A stretch of 64,000 nt of DNA from Delphinapterus leucas (lineage: Eukaryota; Chordata; Mammalia; Artiodactyla; Monodontidae), in contig NW_022098043.1 in assembly GCF_002288925.2 (NCBI RefSeq), positions 8,826,554 to 8,890,553 of the forward strand, written 5' to 3'. The notes beneath the pieces are model-generated. The model did no database searches. It saw nothing but the letters and a program-made list of their open reading frames with translations, and had not been told where the DNA came from. Made by a program: the position numbers and the translations under genes. Shown here one piece after another: positions 1 to 10,800 of the stretch. Within the stretch, counting starts at the first letter, position 1. Every line of letters starts with the position of its first letter.

Positions 1-448
1 ACGCCATTCTGAAAAGGCTGATTACCGTATGATTCCAACTCTATAACATTCTGGAAAAAGCAAAACTATAGAGACAGTAAAAAGATCAGGGGTTCAGGGA
101 GCATGGGTGTTGGAGGGGATGAATGGGCGGAGCACAGGGGACAGTTAAGGCAGTAATACTATTCTATATGATACTATAATTGTGGATACACGATATTACG
201 CATTTATTAAAATTCAAAGAATTGTTTAACAAAGAGTGAACCCTATGTAAACTATGGATTAATAGTAATGTATCAATATTGGGTCATCAATTGTAATAAA
301 TGTTCCACACCAATGCAAGATATTAAAAATAGAAGAAATTGTTATGTGTGGTGGGGTGAAATGGGATATGTGAAAATTCTCCATACTTTCTGTCCAATTT
401 TTCTGTCAACCTAAAACTGCTCTAAATAATAAAGTCTGAATTTGTAGA
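1..448 (+). mobile_element. Old LINE-1 (L1M-type) 3' fragment
   Basis: The sequence matches, with many differences, the 3' part of the larger old L1 at 55,985-56,975. Both share the order 'ctgaaaaggct...gtatgattccaact...acattctggaaaa' then 'aaaagatcag'. It is cut off by the window start. Confidence 0.75.
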
Positions 449-460
449 AATGTAAGTGGG

Positions 461-748
461 GGGAATTCTTTGGTGGCGCAGTGGTTAAGAATCCGCCTGC
501 CAATACAGGGGACACGGGTTCGAGCCCTGGTCCAGGAAGATCCCACATGTCACGGAGCAACTAAACCCCTGCGCCACAACTACTGAGCCTGCGATCTAGA
601 GCCCGCGAGCCACAACTGCTGAAGCCCGTGCACCTAGAGCCCATGCTCTGCAATGAGAAGCCCTCACTAGCCACAACTAGAGAAAGCCCGCGCACAGCAA
701 CAAAGACCCAACTCAGCCAAAAATAAATAAATAAATTTATTTTTTTAA
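461..748 (+). mobile_element. CHR-type SINE, long form
   Basis: A tRNA-derived head (ggtggcgcagtggttaag, B-box-like ggttcgagccctgg) is followed by the 'gccacaactactgagcctgc' modules and an A/T-rich tail. Flanking direct repeats AAATGTAAGTGG (448-459) and AAATGTAAATGG (749-760) are the target-site duplication. Confidence 0.92.
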
Positions 749-1830
749 AAATGTAAATGGTATTGTGGTTAAGACAATGCTATGTATCTTCCTGAGGAGA
801 TCACATTTCCCAACGCTCTTAGAGTTATTTATGTTGGACCCAAGTGACTGAGGTCTGTGCAGTGGAATGTGGGTGCAAGCCATGTAAGCCATCTCCAGGC
901 CTGGCCCTTCAAACTGTGCCAGCTCACCGTCCAGTTTTTTCTTCCTTTTGCCATGACCTTGATCAGATGATGGGAAAACAAGACTAAAGAGGGCTGCCCA
1001 ACCCACACTGGATTCTGTATGAATGAGGGGGGAAAAAAAACCCACAAAAAACTGTTATTTTGTTAAGCCACTGAGAGTTTCAGGATTTCTTTGTTACCGC
1101 AGCCTAACATGATATAGCCTGACCCAAAGAAGTACAGACAGGCATGTAACGAAAACAAACAACAAGAAGAATGCAGTGCCCCCACCTGACCTCTCCTCAC
1201 TTTCCAGTCTTATTCCCCAGCTGCTGTTTAGCAGCTCCTTTGGGCTTTGATGTCCCTATTTCTACATAGGATTTTACTTCTAATTTTTTATGTATCTATT
1301 TTAGACGTTATCTCTTAACTTCCCATTATGGCAGATGATTTCTTGAGCATCCTTAAATCATCGGGTACCCTGACTCTCCGCTTTGCATCTCCACCAGGTG
1401 ATAAATATGAAATGTGGGGGATTAAATCCACGTTCAGTTTTGATGTTATTCAGAATATGCAAATGTAGAACCCTGATGAGCCAGATAGTGTCCTATCGTG
1501 TTTCCTTTCGGAACAGTTCTTATTTTATTTTTATCTGTATTTCTACTTGGCTTATATTTGGTTTCATTTGCTTAGCTTTTGTGTTGTTTTGTTTTGTTTC
1601 AGTCTATGTAGTAGGAATTCTTCCTATACTTCGATAGCGGATATCTGTCATTCTTCCTGGCTGCCCAGATTTAAACCCTTCCTGTATTTGGGGAATTCCC
1701 CCTTAGGAGACTTGTGGGAAGCAGAACTTCCTTCATAGAAGTGGAAGATTCTAGATGCTTACTTTCCCAGCCTCTTGCAGCTTAGGGCATGGCCACTTGG
1801 CTTGGGCTCCACCCATCAGATGCACACATT
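749..1830. other. Ancient repeat-like and unassigned DNA
   Basis: No gene is visible. The part near 1,050-1,115 (ttgttaagccactgagagtttcagg) resembles the end of old LTR-class elements common in mammals, but I cannot name the family. The remainder shows no recognised feature. Confidence 0.4.
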
Positions 1831-1981
1831 TCTTTTTCTTTTTTTCTTGTTTTTTTCTTTTCTTTTCCTTTTTCTTTTCTTTTCCACACGGCATGCGGAG
1901 CTTCCCTGACCAGGGACGGAAACCCATGCCCCTTACAGAGGAAGCGCTGCGTCTTAACCACTGGACCACCAGGGAAGTCCC
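1831..1981 (-). mobile_element. CHR-related SINE, short form
   Basis: On the minus strand it reads gggacttccctggtggtccagtggttaagac with a pyrimidine-rich tail (plus strand) at 1,831-1,885. Direct repeats ATGCACACATTT (about 1,820) and ATGCACGCATTT (about 1,985) flank it. Confidence 0.9.
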
Positions 1982-2370
1982 ATAATGCACGCATTTCTGA
2001 CTTTGAATAGATAGCTAATGACTGGAGAAGCAGAAAATACAAGAAACCTTTTTTTGGGTAGAACAAGTTGCAGCAGGGCAGCAGTGCGAGACAATGACAT
2101 TGTACCATCCCCAGGGACCCAGCAGTATCAGATCTGCAAGCTGCAGTGCCTAGTACTTGGGGACAGTGGTGGTATCACCTTCAGCGTACCAGTTTACAGA
2201 CTGCTTTAAGGAGTTTCCTCTAGTAGGGTAGCTATGATGAGTGTTCTCTAACCCTCTTGGGATTTTATGGACCACCTGATATTCTTTGAATAAATTCCCT
2301 TTCTCCATAAGTCAACTAGAGTTTGTTTCTCTTAGCTTGCAGATGGGGACGGCTATTGCTATAGTTTTCT

Positions 2371-2590
2371 TTCTTTCTTTTTTAAACATTTATTTATTTA
2401 TTTGGTTGCGCCGGGTCTTAGTTGCGTCAGGCAGGCTCCTTACTTGCAGCTCACTGGCTCCTTAGTTGCGGTATGAGAACACTTGGTTGCAGCATGCATG
2501 TAGGATCTACTTCCCTGGCCAGGGATCAAACCCGGGCCCTTTGCATTGAGAGCGCAGAGTCTTAACCACTGCACCCACCAGGGAAGTCCC
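2371..2590 (-). mobile_element. CHR-related SINE
   Basis: The minus-strand SINE ends in a (TTTA)n-like tail at its low-coordinate side. The duplication TGCTATAGTTTTC occurs at both ends (2,358-2,370 and 2,592-2,604). Confidence 0.92.
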
Positions 2591-2701
2591 CTGCTATAGT
2601 TTTCCACATGGTCACATGCAAGGCCGACTTCCTGGACGTATGACCCATGCAGTTCCACAGGGCCCCATTCTCAGAAGAGTCCGCGCAGTTTTTGTTTCTG
2701 T

Positions 2702-2857
2702 TTTTTAATTTTATTTATTTATTATTTATTTATTTATTTTGGCTGCGCCGGGTCGTAGTTGCAGCATGCAGGATCTAGTCCCCCAACCAGGGAGGGAAAC
2801 TGGGCCTCCTGCACTGGGAGCATGGGGTCTTACCCACTGAACCATCAGAGAAGTCCC
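2702..2857 (-). mobile_element. CHR-related SINE, diverged
   Basis: It reads tggttcagtgggtaagacc in minus orientation, with a long TTTA-rich tail. It is more decayed than its neighbour at 2,371-2,590. Flanks share an imperfect 'cagttttt'. Confidence 0.82.
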
Positions 2858-2887
2858 CCACCCAGTTTTTTTAACGCCCTGCTTTTA

Positions 2888-2964
2888 CAATCTTGAAATT
2901 CTTAAATTCTTGAAATTCTTAATAAGTTTACCAAATTACCATCTTGAAATTCTTAATAAGTTTC
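2888..2964. repeat. Short local duplication
   Basis: The segment tcttgaaattcttaataagt occurs at about 2,909 and again at about 2,942, with a partial third copy before them. It is a small tandem duplication with no coding role. Confidence 0.8.
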
Positions 2965-3470
2965 AAGCCAGAGGCCGTGCCTCTTTAGTTTCATTTTGCA
3001 CTGGGTCCTGTAAATGACGCAGGCAATCCTGGTTGCATGGAGTGGATGATGGGTGAATTTCCCTATTTTTCAGGAGACCTCAACCCCGGAGCCCTCTGCC
3101 TTCCTATACCCATCTAACCTAAGCTGTCTGCACAGCTGTCATGCTGTCTTCCTTTTGCCATCAACTTGGGAGTTTCCCTTGCTTTTGGCCTGGGTTGGAG
3201 CCACTGTCTCCTGGATACTCGTCTTTGTCTTGTGTTTTCCTCTCATATGGGTGGAGTACATCATCAACCACTTTCTGAGAAAAAGTGCATGGGAGGTAAA
3301 ATTTTTGAGAGTTTGTGTATCTGCAATTATGTTTATTCTACCTCACATCTGACTGATAGATTGGCTAGGCGTAGAATTCTATCTTAACATTTTTCACTTA
3401 CTGTTTTGAAGGCTTTGTTTTCTAGCTTCTATGTAATATACATGTGGCATGTTTTTGGTTTTCCTTTTCT
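2965..3470. other. No gene seen; possible old repeat at 3,330-3,430
   Basis: I see no coding feature. The section around 3,345-3,430 (gactgatagattggctaggcgtagaattcta) resembles an old interspersed repeat that I cannot name. Confidence 0.35.
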
Positions 3471-3491
3471 CAGTCTCTCTCTGTCTCTCTG

Positions 3492-3526
<35 letters not shown>
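3471..3526. repeat. (TC)n / (TCTG)n microsatellite
   Basis: An almost pure pyrimidine tract of CTCTGT and CT repeats. It gives the Arg-Glu repeat peptide on the minus strand, which is not a gene. Confidence 0.97.
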
Positions 3527-3639
3527 GAAAGCTTTTCGACCTCCAGGCCAATGCCCACAAGTTTCCTGGGGATGTTCCTCCAATGTCAAAATGTATTTCT
3601 TCATACTCCATAGGGTTCAAACTAGGAATAATAATTACA

Positions 3640-3990
3640 GAATCTCCCTATTTCTTTCATTCAACAAACGATTTATTGAACACTCACTGAGTGCTGGACA
3701 GACTGCTAAGCCCTGGGTTTGCAATGGTCAATAGGGCAGATAGGTCTTTTGCCCTCAGTGGAGTTTGTGCTATAGTAAACAGAGAAGTATGTGTAATTAG
3801 ATCAAACAATTGCATATTTTGGTACTTACTATGAAGAAAAGATAGTGTTGTGACAGTAAGGGATGAGGGTGATCAAGGAAAGTCTCTCTGAGTTCTGAAA
3901 GATGGGAAAGAGGCAGCATGTGAAGAGCCAGGGTGGACTGTTCCAGGCAGAGGTTTCTACATATACCAAAGTTCTTGTGCCAGCTTGTCA
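3640..3990. repeat. Ancient interspersed repeat ('tattgaacactcactgagtgctgg' type)
   Basis: It has the widely seen mammalian pattern 'attcaacaaa..tttattgaacactcactgagtgctggaca...ctaagccctggg', followed by the characteristic 'aaggaaagtctctctgag' and 'ttccaggcagagg' blocks. I cannot name the subfamily safely. Confidence 0.55.
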
Positions 3991-4022
3991 GACTCACCTG
4001 ATTAAGATTCCTGTTACTTCTT

Positions 4023-4230
4023 TTTTTTTTTTTTTTTTGTGGTATGCAGGTCTCTCACTGCTGTGGCCTCTCCCGCTGCGGAGCACAGGCTCCTGACACG
4101 CAGGCTCAGCGGCCATGGCTCACAGGCCCAGCCGCTTCGCGGCATGTGAGATCTTCCCGGACCGGAGCACGAACCCGTGTCCCCTGCATCGGCAGACGGA
4201 CTCTCAACCACTGCGCCACCAGGGAAGCCC
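4023..4230 (-). mobile_element. Young CHR-2-type SINE
   Basis: Nearly full-length copy of the 'cggtacgcgggcctctcact' class in minus orientation, with a pure poly-T (poly-A) tail. A perfect 13-bp duplication CCTGTTACTTCTT lies at 4,010-4,022 and 4,231-4,243, which points to a fairly recent insertion. Confidence 0.96.
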
Positions 4231-4243
4231 CCTGTTACTTCTT

Positions 4244-4700
4244 GAATCTCATCTCTAACTCTCTTCCAGCCCCTCTGGCCACCTCACTGTTCCTTGACCA
4301 TACTGGACACGCCCCAATCTCAGGGCCTTTGCACCGAATACTGCTTCTTCTGAGAATACTCTGCCCCCACGTGTCTGCCTGGCTTGTTCCCTCACCACCT
4401 TCAAGTCTCAAATGTCACCTGCTCGTTGAGACCATCCCTGGTTACCCTGTTGAAAATTGCAAATTCACTCCTCAGCACCTCTGATACCATCCCTCAGCTT
4501 TATTTCTTTTCCCTTCGTCCTGATTCTCATCAAACATACTGTTTATTGATGTGTCTTGTTCACAGTCTGTGTCCCCTCACTAAAATGTAAGCTTCCCCAG
4601 GGCAAGGATTTCTGCACATTTTGTTCCCTGCTGTATCCTCAGTGCCAAGGACAATGTCTGGCACATAGAAGGTGCTTGATAAACATGTTTCGAGTGAGTG
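4244..4700 (+). mobile_element. LINE-2 (L2) 3' fragment, interrupted by the 4,023-4,230 SINE
   Basis: It shows the L2 landmarks in order: 'ccttcaagtctcaaatgtcacct', 'gtaagcttccccagggcaaggatttctg', 'ctgctgtatcctcagtgcc' and 'tctggcacatagaaggtgcttgataaacat'. There is no intact frame. Confidence 0.85.
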
Positions 4701-4919
4701 GATGGTTCTGAGCGTGAAAGAGCTTGGTATATTTGGGCAACAGAAGGCCAGTGCATGAGACAGGGTGAGCAGACGGGGGAGGACAGGAGAGGAGATTGGA
4801 GACGCGGGCAGAAGGCAGACACATGGGCCTGGTGGGGCATAGAAAGGCGGGTGGATTTTATCCAAAGCATAATAGAAGACCTTCCAAGGGTTTTAAACAG
4901 AGAAGAGACATAATCCAAC

Positions 4920-5035
4920 CCAAAAATTTTATTTATTTTTTAAAATTTTTATTTATTTTTTTTACAGTTTTTTTTTTGGCTTCGCCATGAGGCTTGTGGG
5001 ATCTTAGTTCCCTGACCAGGGATTGAACCGTGCCC
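4920..5035 (-). mobile_element. CHR-related SINE, truncated
   Basis: The A/T-rich tail and the 'gatcttagttccctgaccagggattgaac' core are present, but the tRNA-like start (caccagggaa) is missing. It is therefore truncated at its 5' end. Confidence 0.85.
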
Positions 5036-5399
5036 CCTGAAAAATTCCCTGAAAATTTTAAAGGAACACTGTAGCTGCCATGAGGGCCTGGACTTAGGAT
5101 AGGGAGTAGAAATGGGGACATGAGTTAGGTGGCTACTGCAAAGTCCAAGCATGATGGCAATGCAGATGGTCAAAGTAAACAGATTGCAGATTTGATAAGA
5201 AATCTGCACTCAACCCTTGTCTCAGGATCCTTGCTAAAATCCAGGTGTAAGTTTACTTTTACCTCTGTTTAGGAGATCTTCCTTTAAATTTCAAGTTTGG
5301 TTTCATGGTTAATGATCCAGTTAGACTCTAAGAGAGATTGAAAGGGGATAAATTAAATCCTGCCAGCCCTCAGAAGTTAAGACCAAGAAGTCAGAGGAA

Positions 5400-5745
5400 T
5401 CCTTGCCCTAGCCTTCAAAGCCCTTAACCTAAGATTTTCTCCCCTCTACTTGGCTCATGGCTGATCATACTTCCTTGGTATTCCTTGAACCTGTCCTGAC
5501 CTCTCCATTTCCAAGGAGCGAACCCTTCCTTTCTCTCTCCTGCTCCCAGTTCACCTGGTATGTAGATCAACCTCTGCTTACTGCTCTGCGTTGAAATTAT
5601 TCACTGGTCTGCCTGTCTTCCCAACTAGACCGTGAATTCTTTGAGGGCAAGGACCTTGTCTACTCATCTTTGTGTCCTGGTCTTGTCTACAGTGAGTGGC
5701 ACATAGCAGTTGCTCAGTAAAAGACTGTTGAACTTGACTGCCATC
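5400..5745 (+). mobile_element. LINE-2 3' fragment
   Basis: It ends with 'gtgaattctttgagggcaaggaccttgtc...agtgagtggcacatagcagttgctcagtaaa', the standard L2 3' end. Upstream blocks are diverged. Confidence 0.8.
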
Positions 5746-6404
5746 GCCACACTGACCATGACCTCAGGGCAGCTCTACTGCTAACATCCTCATTGTGAGA
5801 TAAGAAGTGCTGGCTTGTCTTTATCAGCCCTGAGCCCTCAACCTGATCAGTCACAGACACTCTTTCCAGGATCTTTTCCACATTAGGCAGAGACTTCCCA
5901 GATGCAAAGGCCTCTGACAGTTCTCTCCAGCAAGTGCTGAGACTTGGCTAGCCAGGGAAAGGATTCTGAAGTTGTCTACAAACAAGGTGAAAGGATTAGC
6001 TGCTGTTAAATCAGCATGGGAGCTGTCAGTAAGGAAATAGTCTTCCGAGACGGACCCTCCTGAAATTGATAACATGATACTGAGCTACTGACAGGACAGA
6101 AGCCTGCTTATCACTGAGTCTGACTCTTCCTTCCCAGCCAGGGATCCAGTGGCGCCCATCCCACGGAGGGCTGGTGCACAACAGATGTCAGGATGCAGCC
6201 CACTTGAGATCCCAGGCAGGGAAGGGTCCTTCATTAGTTTACAAGCATGGCCTAGTAATAGTAATGTCACAAGAAAAGTGTGGGTTCAGGCTTTCTGAAT
6301 GGTGTTAAAACACCATGTAGAATGAACAGTCAGAAGTCTCCATGGGCCAAGCATTATTAGAAAAGCCTTTGTTGCAAACTTTTATCAAGAATATTCATAC
6401 AGGG
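5746..6404. other. No gene or clear repeat recognised
   Basis: Open frames here are short, and their peptides show no known domain. Nothing supports a function. Confidence 0.5.
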
Positions 6405-7130
6405 TATATTATTATCTGTTGCTTTGTAACAAATTATCCCCAAACATAGCCACTTAAAATGGCACTTACTGGGACTTCCCTGGTGGTTCAGTGGCTAAGA
6501 CTCTGTGCTCCCAATGCAGGGGGCCCGGGTTTGATCCCTGGTCAGGGAACTAGATCCCTCATGTCACAACTAAGAGTTCACACGCCACAACTAAAGATCC
6601 AGCACGCCACAATGAAGATCCCGTGTGCTGCAACTAAGACCCGATGCGGCCAAACAAATAAATAAATTAATTAATTAAAAAAAAAAACCCAGCACTTATT
6701 ATCTCATGGTTTTTCTGGGTCAGGAAATTGGAAGAGGCTCAGATGGGTGGTCCTTGCTCAGAGTCTCTGATGGGGATGCAGTCAAATCTTTGACTGGGGC
6801 TGCATCATCTGAAGGCTTGACTGGGGCCGGGGGATCTGCTTCCGTGATGGCTCACTCACGTGGCTGTTGGCAAGAGGCCTCAGTTCCTTATCACATGTAC
6901 CCCTCCACAGAGCTGCTTGAGCACACTTATGACATGGCAGCTGTCTTCCCCCAGAGCAAGCAATCCAAGAGGGAGACCAAGATGAAGCCTCCATGATTTT
7001 TATGATCTGGTCTTAAAAATTGCACAGTCACTTCTACTTTATTCTATTTGTTAGAAGCAAGGCACTAAGTTCAGTTCATAGTCAAGGAGGGGAATTAGGG
7101 TCCACCTTCTGAAGGGAGTGTCAGAGTTGC
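6405..7130 (+). repeat. Ancient interspersed repeat, split by a SINE
   Basis: The pattern 'ctgttgctttgtaacaaattatccccaaac' and 'cacttaaaatggcacttatt...tctcatggtttttctgggtcagg' runs through the later 'ggctcactcacgtggctgttgg' and 'catggcagctgtcttccc' blocks. This is a long, widely dispersed old mammalian repeat. A related start is seen at 20,715-21,010. I do not assign a subfamily. Confidence 0.6.
6471..6689 (+). mobile_element. CHR-related SINE inside an older repeat
   Basis: It reads gggacttccctggtggttcagtggctaagac and ends in (ATTA)n/poly-A. The duplication GGCACTTACT / AGCACTTATT flanks it (6,461-6,470; 6,691-6,700). Confidence 0.94.
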
Positions 7131-7394
7131 AGACATATTTTAAACTGCCTCATCCAGTCAAGAAAAAACAAGAAGACTGAAAGTCTTGAAGCTGCTGAAA
7201 TTTCTATTGCATTGAGGTCAAAGGGGATTAGGCATGAAGAACAGTCCCAGACCAAAAGTGATGGCGAGTTTGTTCATTCGTCCATCCATTCATTCATCTA
7301 TTCATTCCACAGCTACCCATTAACACCTACTGTGTGCAGTGGGGAATCTGGACTATATGTTATAGGGCTCATGAAGAGGCACAATTATAATTAA

Positions 7395-7760
7395 AGTGAC
7401 AGTTGCTGACCTTTATAGAGCACTTACAGTGTGCCCTTGCTGCAGAAAACTTTAGATCTAATTATCTCATTTAATCCTCCCAATAACCCTTTGAGGTGAG
7501 TACTATTATTGTTCCCCATTTCACAAATGAGAAACTTAGACTTGGAGTGAAGTCAGGTACCATCAAGAGGTAGAAACCATGATTTGACCCAAAGGACTCT
7601 GATCCCAAAGCCCTTACACTTCTACTACTAATAATGGTCACAAGTATTATTCCTACTTTAATTGTCTGTTCCTGTTATTTGGCTGAGGCTGAGAGGTTGA
7701 GTGACTTGTCCAAACTTGTTTTGGCAGAGCTGGGCTGCAAAGCCAGTTCCTGAGAGTTCC
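7395..7760 (-). mobile_element. MIR-type SINE relic
   Basis: Contains 'cttatagagcacttacagtgtgcc', 'atctcatttaatcctcccaataacc' and 'ttccccatttcacaaatgagaaact', the reverse-orientation MIR pattern. A second similar stretch (ggctgaggctgagaggttgagtgacttg) follows at about 7,680. Confidence 0.7.
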
Positions 7761-8099
7761 AAGTCTGTGCTCTCTCTCCACTTGCATCAAACCAAGTCCT
7801 TTCTGTCCTGCTTCCAGAAACAGCTAAGATGGGAAAGGGCCCAGGGGAGCGGGGAGGGGTGTGGGAAGGGGAGAAATTATCGCCGAGGCCTGGAAGCTTT
7901 TATAAGTGTGGCTTTCCCCTGGTTGGTGGAAGAACTCATCAGCATCTCTCCCAAGGCTGCTGTGGAGACGCCGTGGAATTCCTGGTGGGCCTGATGAGGC
8001 GTTGCTCTGCCGAGGCTGTCAGCCAGCTGGCCTCTCAGAGAAGCCCCTGCAGGGTGTGGACACTCCAGACCCTGAGCTGCAACGAGAAATGATGTCAGA
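7761..8099. other. No feature recognised
   Basis: Moderately GC rich, with overlapping short open frames on the plus strand and none that looks like a conserved protein. Confidence 0.45.
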
Positions 8100-8310
8100 T
8101 GTGGCTAAATCATTACGGAGCCCTCACTGAGCATCAGGCATGTAGCTAAGGTGTTGTGTGTTGTGCACGTACACTCAGGGCATCCTCACAGCTGTAGACG
8201 AGTCTGCACTAGCTATGATTCCCATTTTACAGAGGAGGAAGCTGTGGCACAGAAAGGGTGACTTGTCTGTGTCCACACAGACATCCAGGCTTAAAGTGGG
8301 TTAACTAGGG
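8100..8310 (-). mobile_element. MIR relic
   Basis: The block 'attcccattttacagaggaggaagctgtggcacagaaagggtgacttg' is the diagnostic MIR core in reverse orientation. Confidence 0.75.
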
Positions 8311-8532
8311 TTCGGAGAGGGGGTGAGCCATAAATAGTTTAAGTACAGGGGCCTAGAGTTAGGGGGTCTGGAGGCACTCCTGCCTTTGTGGGCCTTTCCT
8401 TCCGTAAAAAATATTTAAAATCATATTTTAGGACTATGTTGGAATAAGGATGAATCAAATCCAGACTAAATTCGTTATATATTTATTATCATTATATTCA
8501 TTTTTTTCTCTTGATTTTAAAATAAAAAATTG

Positions 8533-8650
8533 GGAATTCCCTGGCAGTCCAGCGGTTAGGACTCCACACTTTCACAGCCAAGGGCCTGGGTTCAATCCTG
8601 CAAGCTGCCGGCATGGCCAAATAAATAAATTTTAAAAATAAAATAAAATA
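8533..8650 (+). mobile_element. CHR-related SINE, short form
   Basis: Starts gggaattccctggcagtccagcggttagg and ends in an (AAAT)n tail. The inner part is deleted between the ggttcaatcctg and ggccaaataa blocks. Confidence 0.88.
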
Positions 8651-8734
8651 AACGAAAATTAAAACAATGTGTGGGCCCCTAAAAATATCATGGACCTCAT
8701 GCAATGTGCCTCTTATGTCTAATGGAGAAGTCGG

Positions 8735-8935
8735 CCCGGTCTGGTGTCCTGATTCCCTTGCTCACTGACCCTGTGGCCTTGGCAGAGTTACTTGACCTCT
8801 CTGTGCCTCACTTTCCTTCCCTGGAATATGGGAATAAATGGCAGAATATATTATAAACGGTGATAATGAGGATGACACGAAGTAATACGTGTGAAATGCT
8901 CAGCACAATGCTTGCCATAAATGAAAATGCCCACG
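8735..8935 (+). mobile_element. MIR relic
   Basis: Forward MIR core: 'tggccttggcagagttacttgacctctctgtgcctcactttcc', followed by 'gtgaaatgctcagcacaatgcttgcc'. Confidence 0.8.
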
Positions 8936-8939
8936 CTGA

Positions 8940-9589
8940 AGATTTGGGACTCACCATCCTCCATAACTGTGAGGCTCAATTCCTTATAAACAGACAAACA
9001 AATAAATAAATCCATCCTATTGGTTCTCTTTCTGTGGAGAAACCTGAATAATATAATACACTGTCATGATAAATTTTTGAATAAAATGTTTTCTCCTACA
9101 AAATAAAAATAATACTTGCATATTAAAGAAAATATTCCAAGACAACCTCTGCTAACATTTGGGTATATTTCCCTCCACATTTTCAAAACAAAATTTTAAC
9201 ACAGTTGAGCTCTCTATAATTTTGTTTTTTTGCTCTTAAAATTGAACATTATAACAAATTACATTTCCTCATATTATTACAAACCTTGAAAACATAGTCT
9301 TTTCTGATTTAAAATAAAAATAATACATGCTTATTGTAGAACATTTGAAAAATACAGAAGAGTGTAAAGAACAAATGAAAAGTCTCCTGTGATTCCACCA
9401 CACACTAGTATGTTTTTGTAATACATTCTAGTCTGTTTCCTTTTCATGGATATAATATAATAATAGACTTATTCTACTTTTTTATATTATAATCTCATTA
9501 AATATTCTTCAAAATCTTATTTTTAGACGGCTTCACAGTTATTATATGAATATACCATGAGTTTTTTAGAATACATTATCACCCCATTT
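8940..9589. repeat. AT-rich ancient repeat region
   Basis: Very AT rich. It includes 'catgcttattgtagaacatttgaaaaatacagaagagtgtaaagaac', a common old mammalian repeat motif also seen in part near 47,130 and 54,935. I cannot name the family. Confidence 0.5.
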
Positions 9590-9808
9590 TGTTTTTTTGT
9601 TTGTTTGTTTTGCGGTACGTGGGCCTCTCACTGTTGTGACCTCTCCCGTTGCCGAGCGGAGCACAGGCTCCGGACGCTCAGGCTCAGCGGCCGTGGCTCA
9701 CGGGCCTAGCTGCTCTGCGGCATGTGGGATCCTCCCGGACTGGGGCACGAACCCGCGTCCCCTGCATCGGCAGGCGGACTCTCAACCACTGCGCCACCAG
9801 GGAAGCCC
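9590..9808 (-). mobile_element. CHR-2-type SINE
   Basis: Minus-orientation copy of the 'gcggtacgtgggcctctcactg' class with a (TTTG)n tail. It carries a 5-bp insertion (gagcg) near 9,653 relative to the other copies here. Confidence 0.93.
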
Positions 9809-9833
9809 TGTTTTTTATATCACTCTATTTTTT

Positions 9834-10152
9834 ACATAAATTTACTTATTTTATTTATTTATTTTTGGCTGCATTGGGTCTTCATTGCTGCGCGCAGGCT
9901 TTCTCTAGCTGCGGCGAGCAGGGGCTGCTCTTCGTTGCGGTGCCCAGGTTTCTTATTGCAGTGGCTTCTGTTGTTGTGGAGCACGGGCTCTAGGCGCGCG
10001 GGCTTCAGTAGTTGCAGCACGCGGGCTCAGTAGTTGTGGCGCATGGGCTTAGATGCTCCATGGCATGTGGGATCTTCCCTGACCAGGGCTCGAACTCGTG
10101 TCCCCTGCATTGGCAGGAGGATTCTTAACCATTGCGCCACCAGGGAAGTCCA
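9834..10152 (-). mobile_element. CHR-type SINE, long form, next to the 9,590-9,808 copy
   Basis: Full module series (gctgcgcgcaggctttctctagctgcgg ... ccaccagggaagtcc). The duplication TATATCACTCTATTTTT flanks it at about 9,816-9,832 and 10,154-10,170. It therefore landed beside the other SINE and not inside it. Confidence 0.95.
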
Positions 10153-10800
10153 ATATATCACTCTATTTTTGAACTGTAAAATGTAATTTTAAACTGTAAG
10201 TATATAATATAAGCAGAGGCTCCATAAATCACTCCACCATTCCCCTCTGTTTGGACATTTAAGAAGACGCAGTAAATATTAAAAATACCAGATTATTTCT
10301 CCTTCCCACCAGTGTCCTGCAAAACTGGTCCATTTGTCCAATTTACCCCCAACCTCTTTCCTTCTGATCCCACACTCCATACTTGCTTAGCTACACTTGT
10401 CTTTGTGTATGGGATGAATGAATGATTACAGTGGGCAATAAATTGAATGCCTGCCAGAGGATCACAGATCTTAGACTTTATTTTATAGGCGACAGGGAAT
10501 GAGCAAAGACTTTTTAATAACAGAGGGCCTTAAGCAGATCAGATTTGTTTTCCAGAAAGATCAGTCTGGTAGGAAATGAACAGTAGGTGTAGAAGGGAAA
10601 TGAAAAAGGCAGGAAGTCTAGGTAAGAAGTTTTTCAGTTGAGAGGTGAGAGCAGTGGAAATAGAAATGAGGAGAAAGATGAGAGAAAGACATTCCAGATA
10701 AAGAAGGGACAAGGCTTGGTAATCAAAAAGGAGGGAGGAACGTGGTAGAAAGGCCACTAATAATTGAGGTTGATGAAGCCATTGAAGTAAAACCCTGCCC
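10153..10800. other. Mostly ancient repeat-like DNA
   Basis: No gene. From about 10,400 to 10,760 the phrases 'acagggaatgagcaaagac' and 'ttaagcagatcagatttgttttccagaaagatcagtctgg' fit the old repeat type that recurs at 61,140-61,560. Confidence 0.45.

Noticed and set aside
3429..3620. Arg-Glu repeat protein on the minus strand
   Set aside because: Produced by the (TC)n microsatellite.
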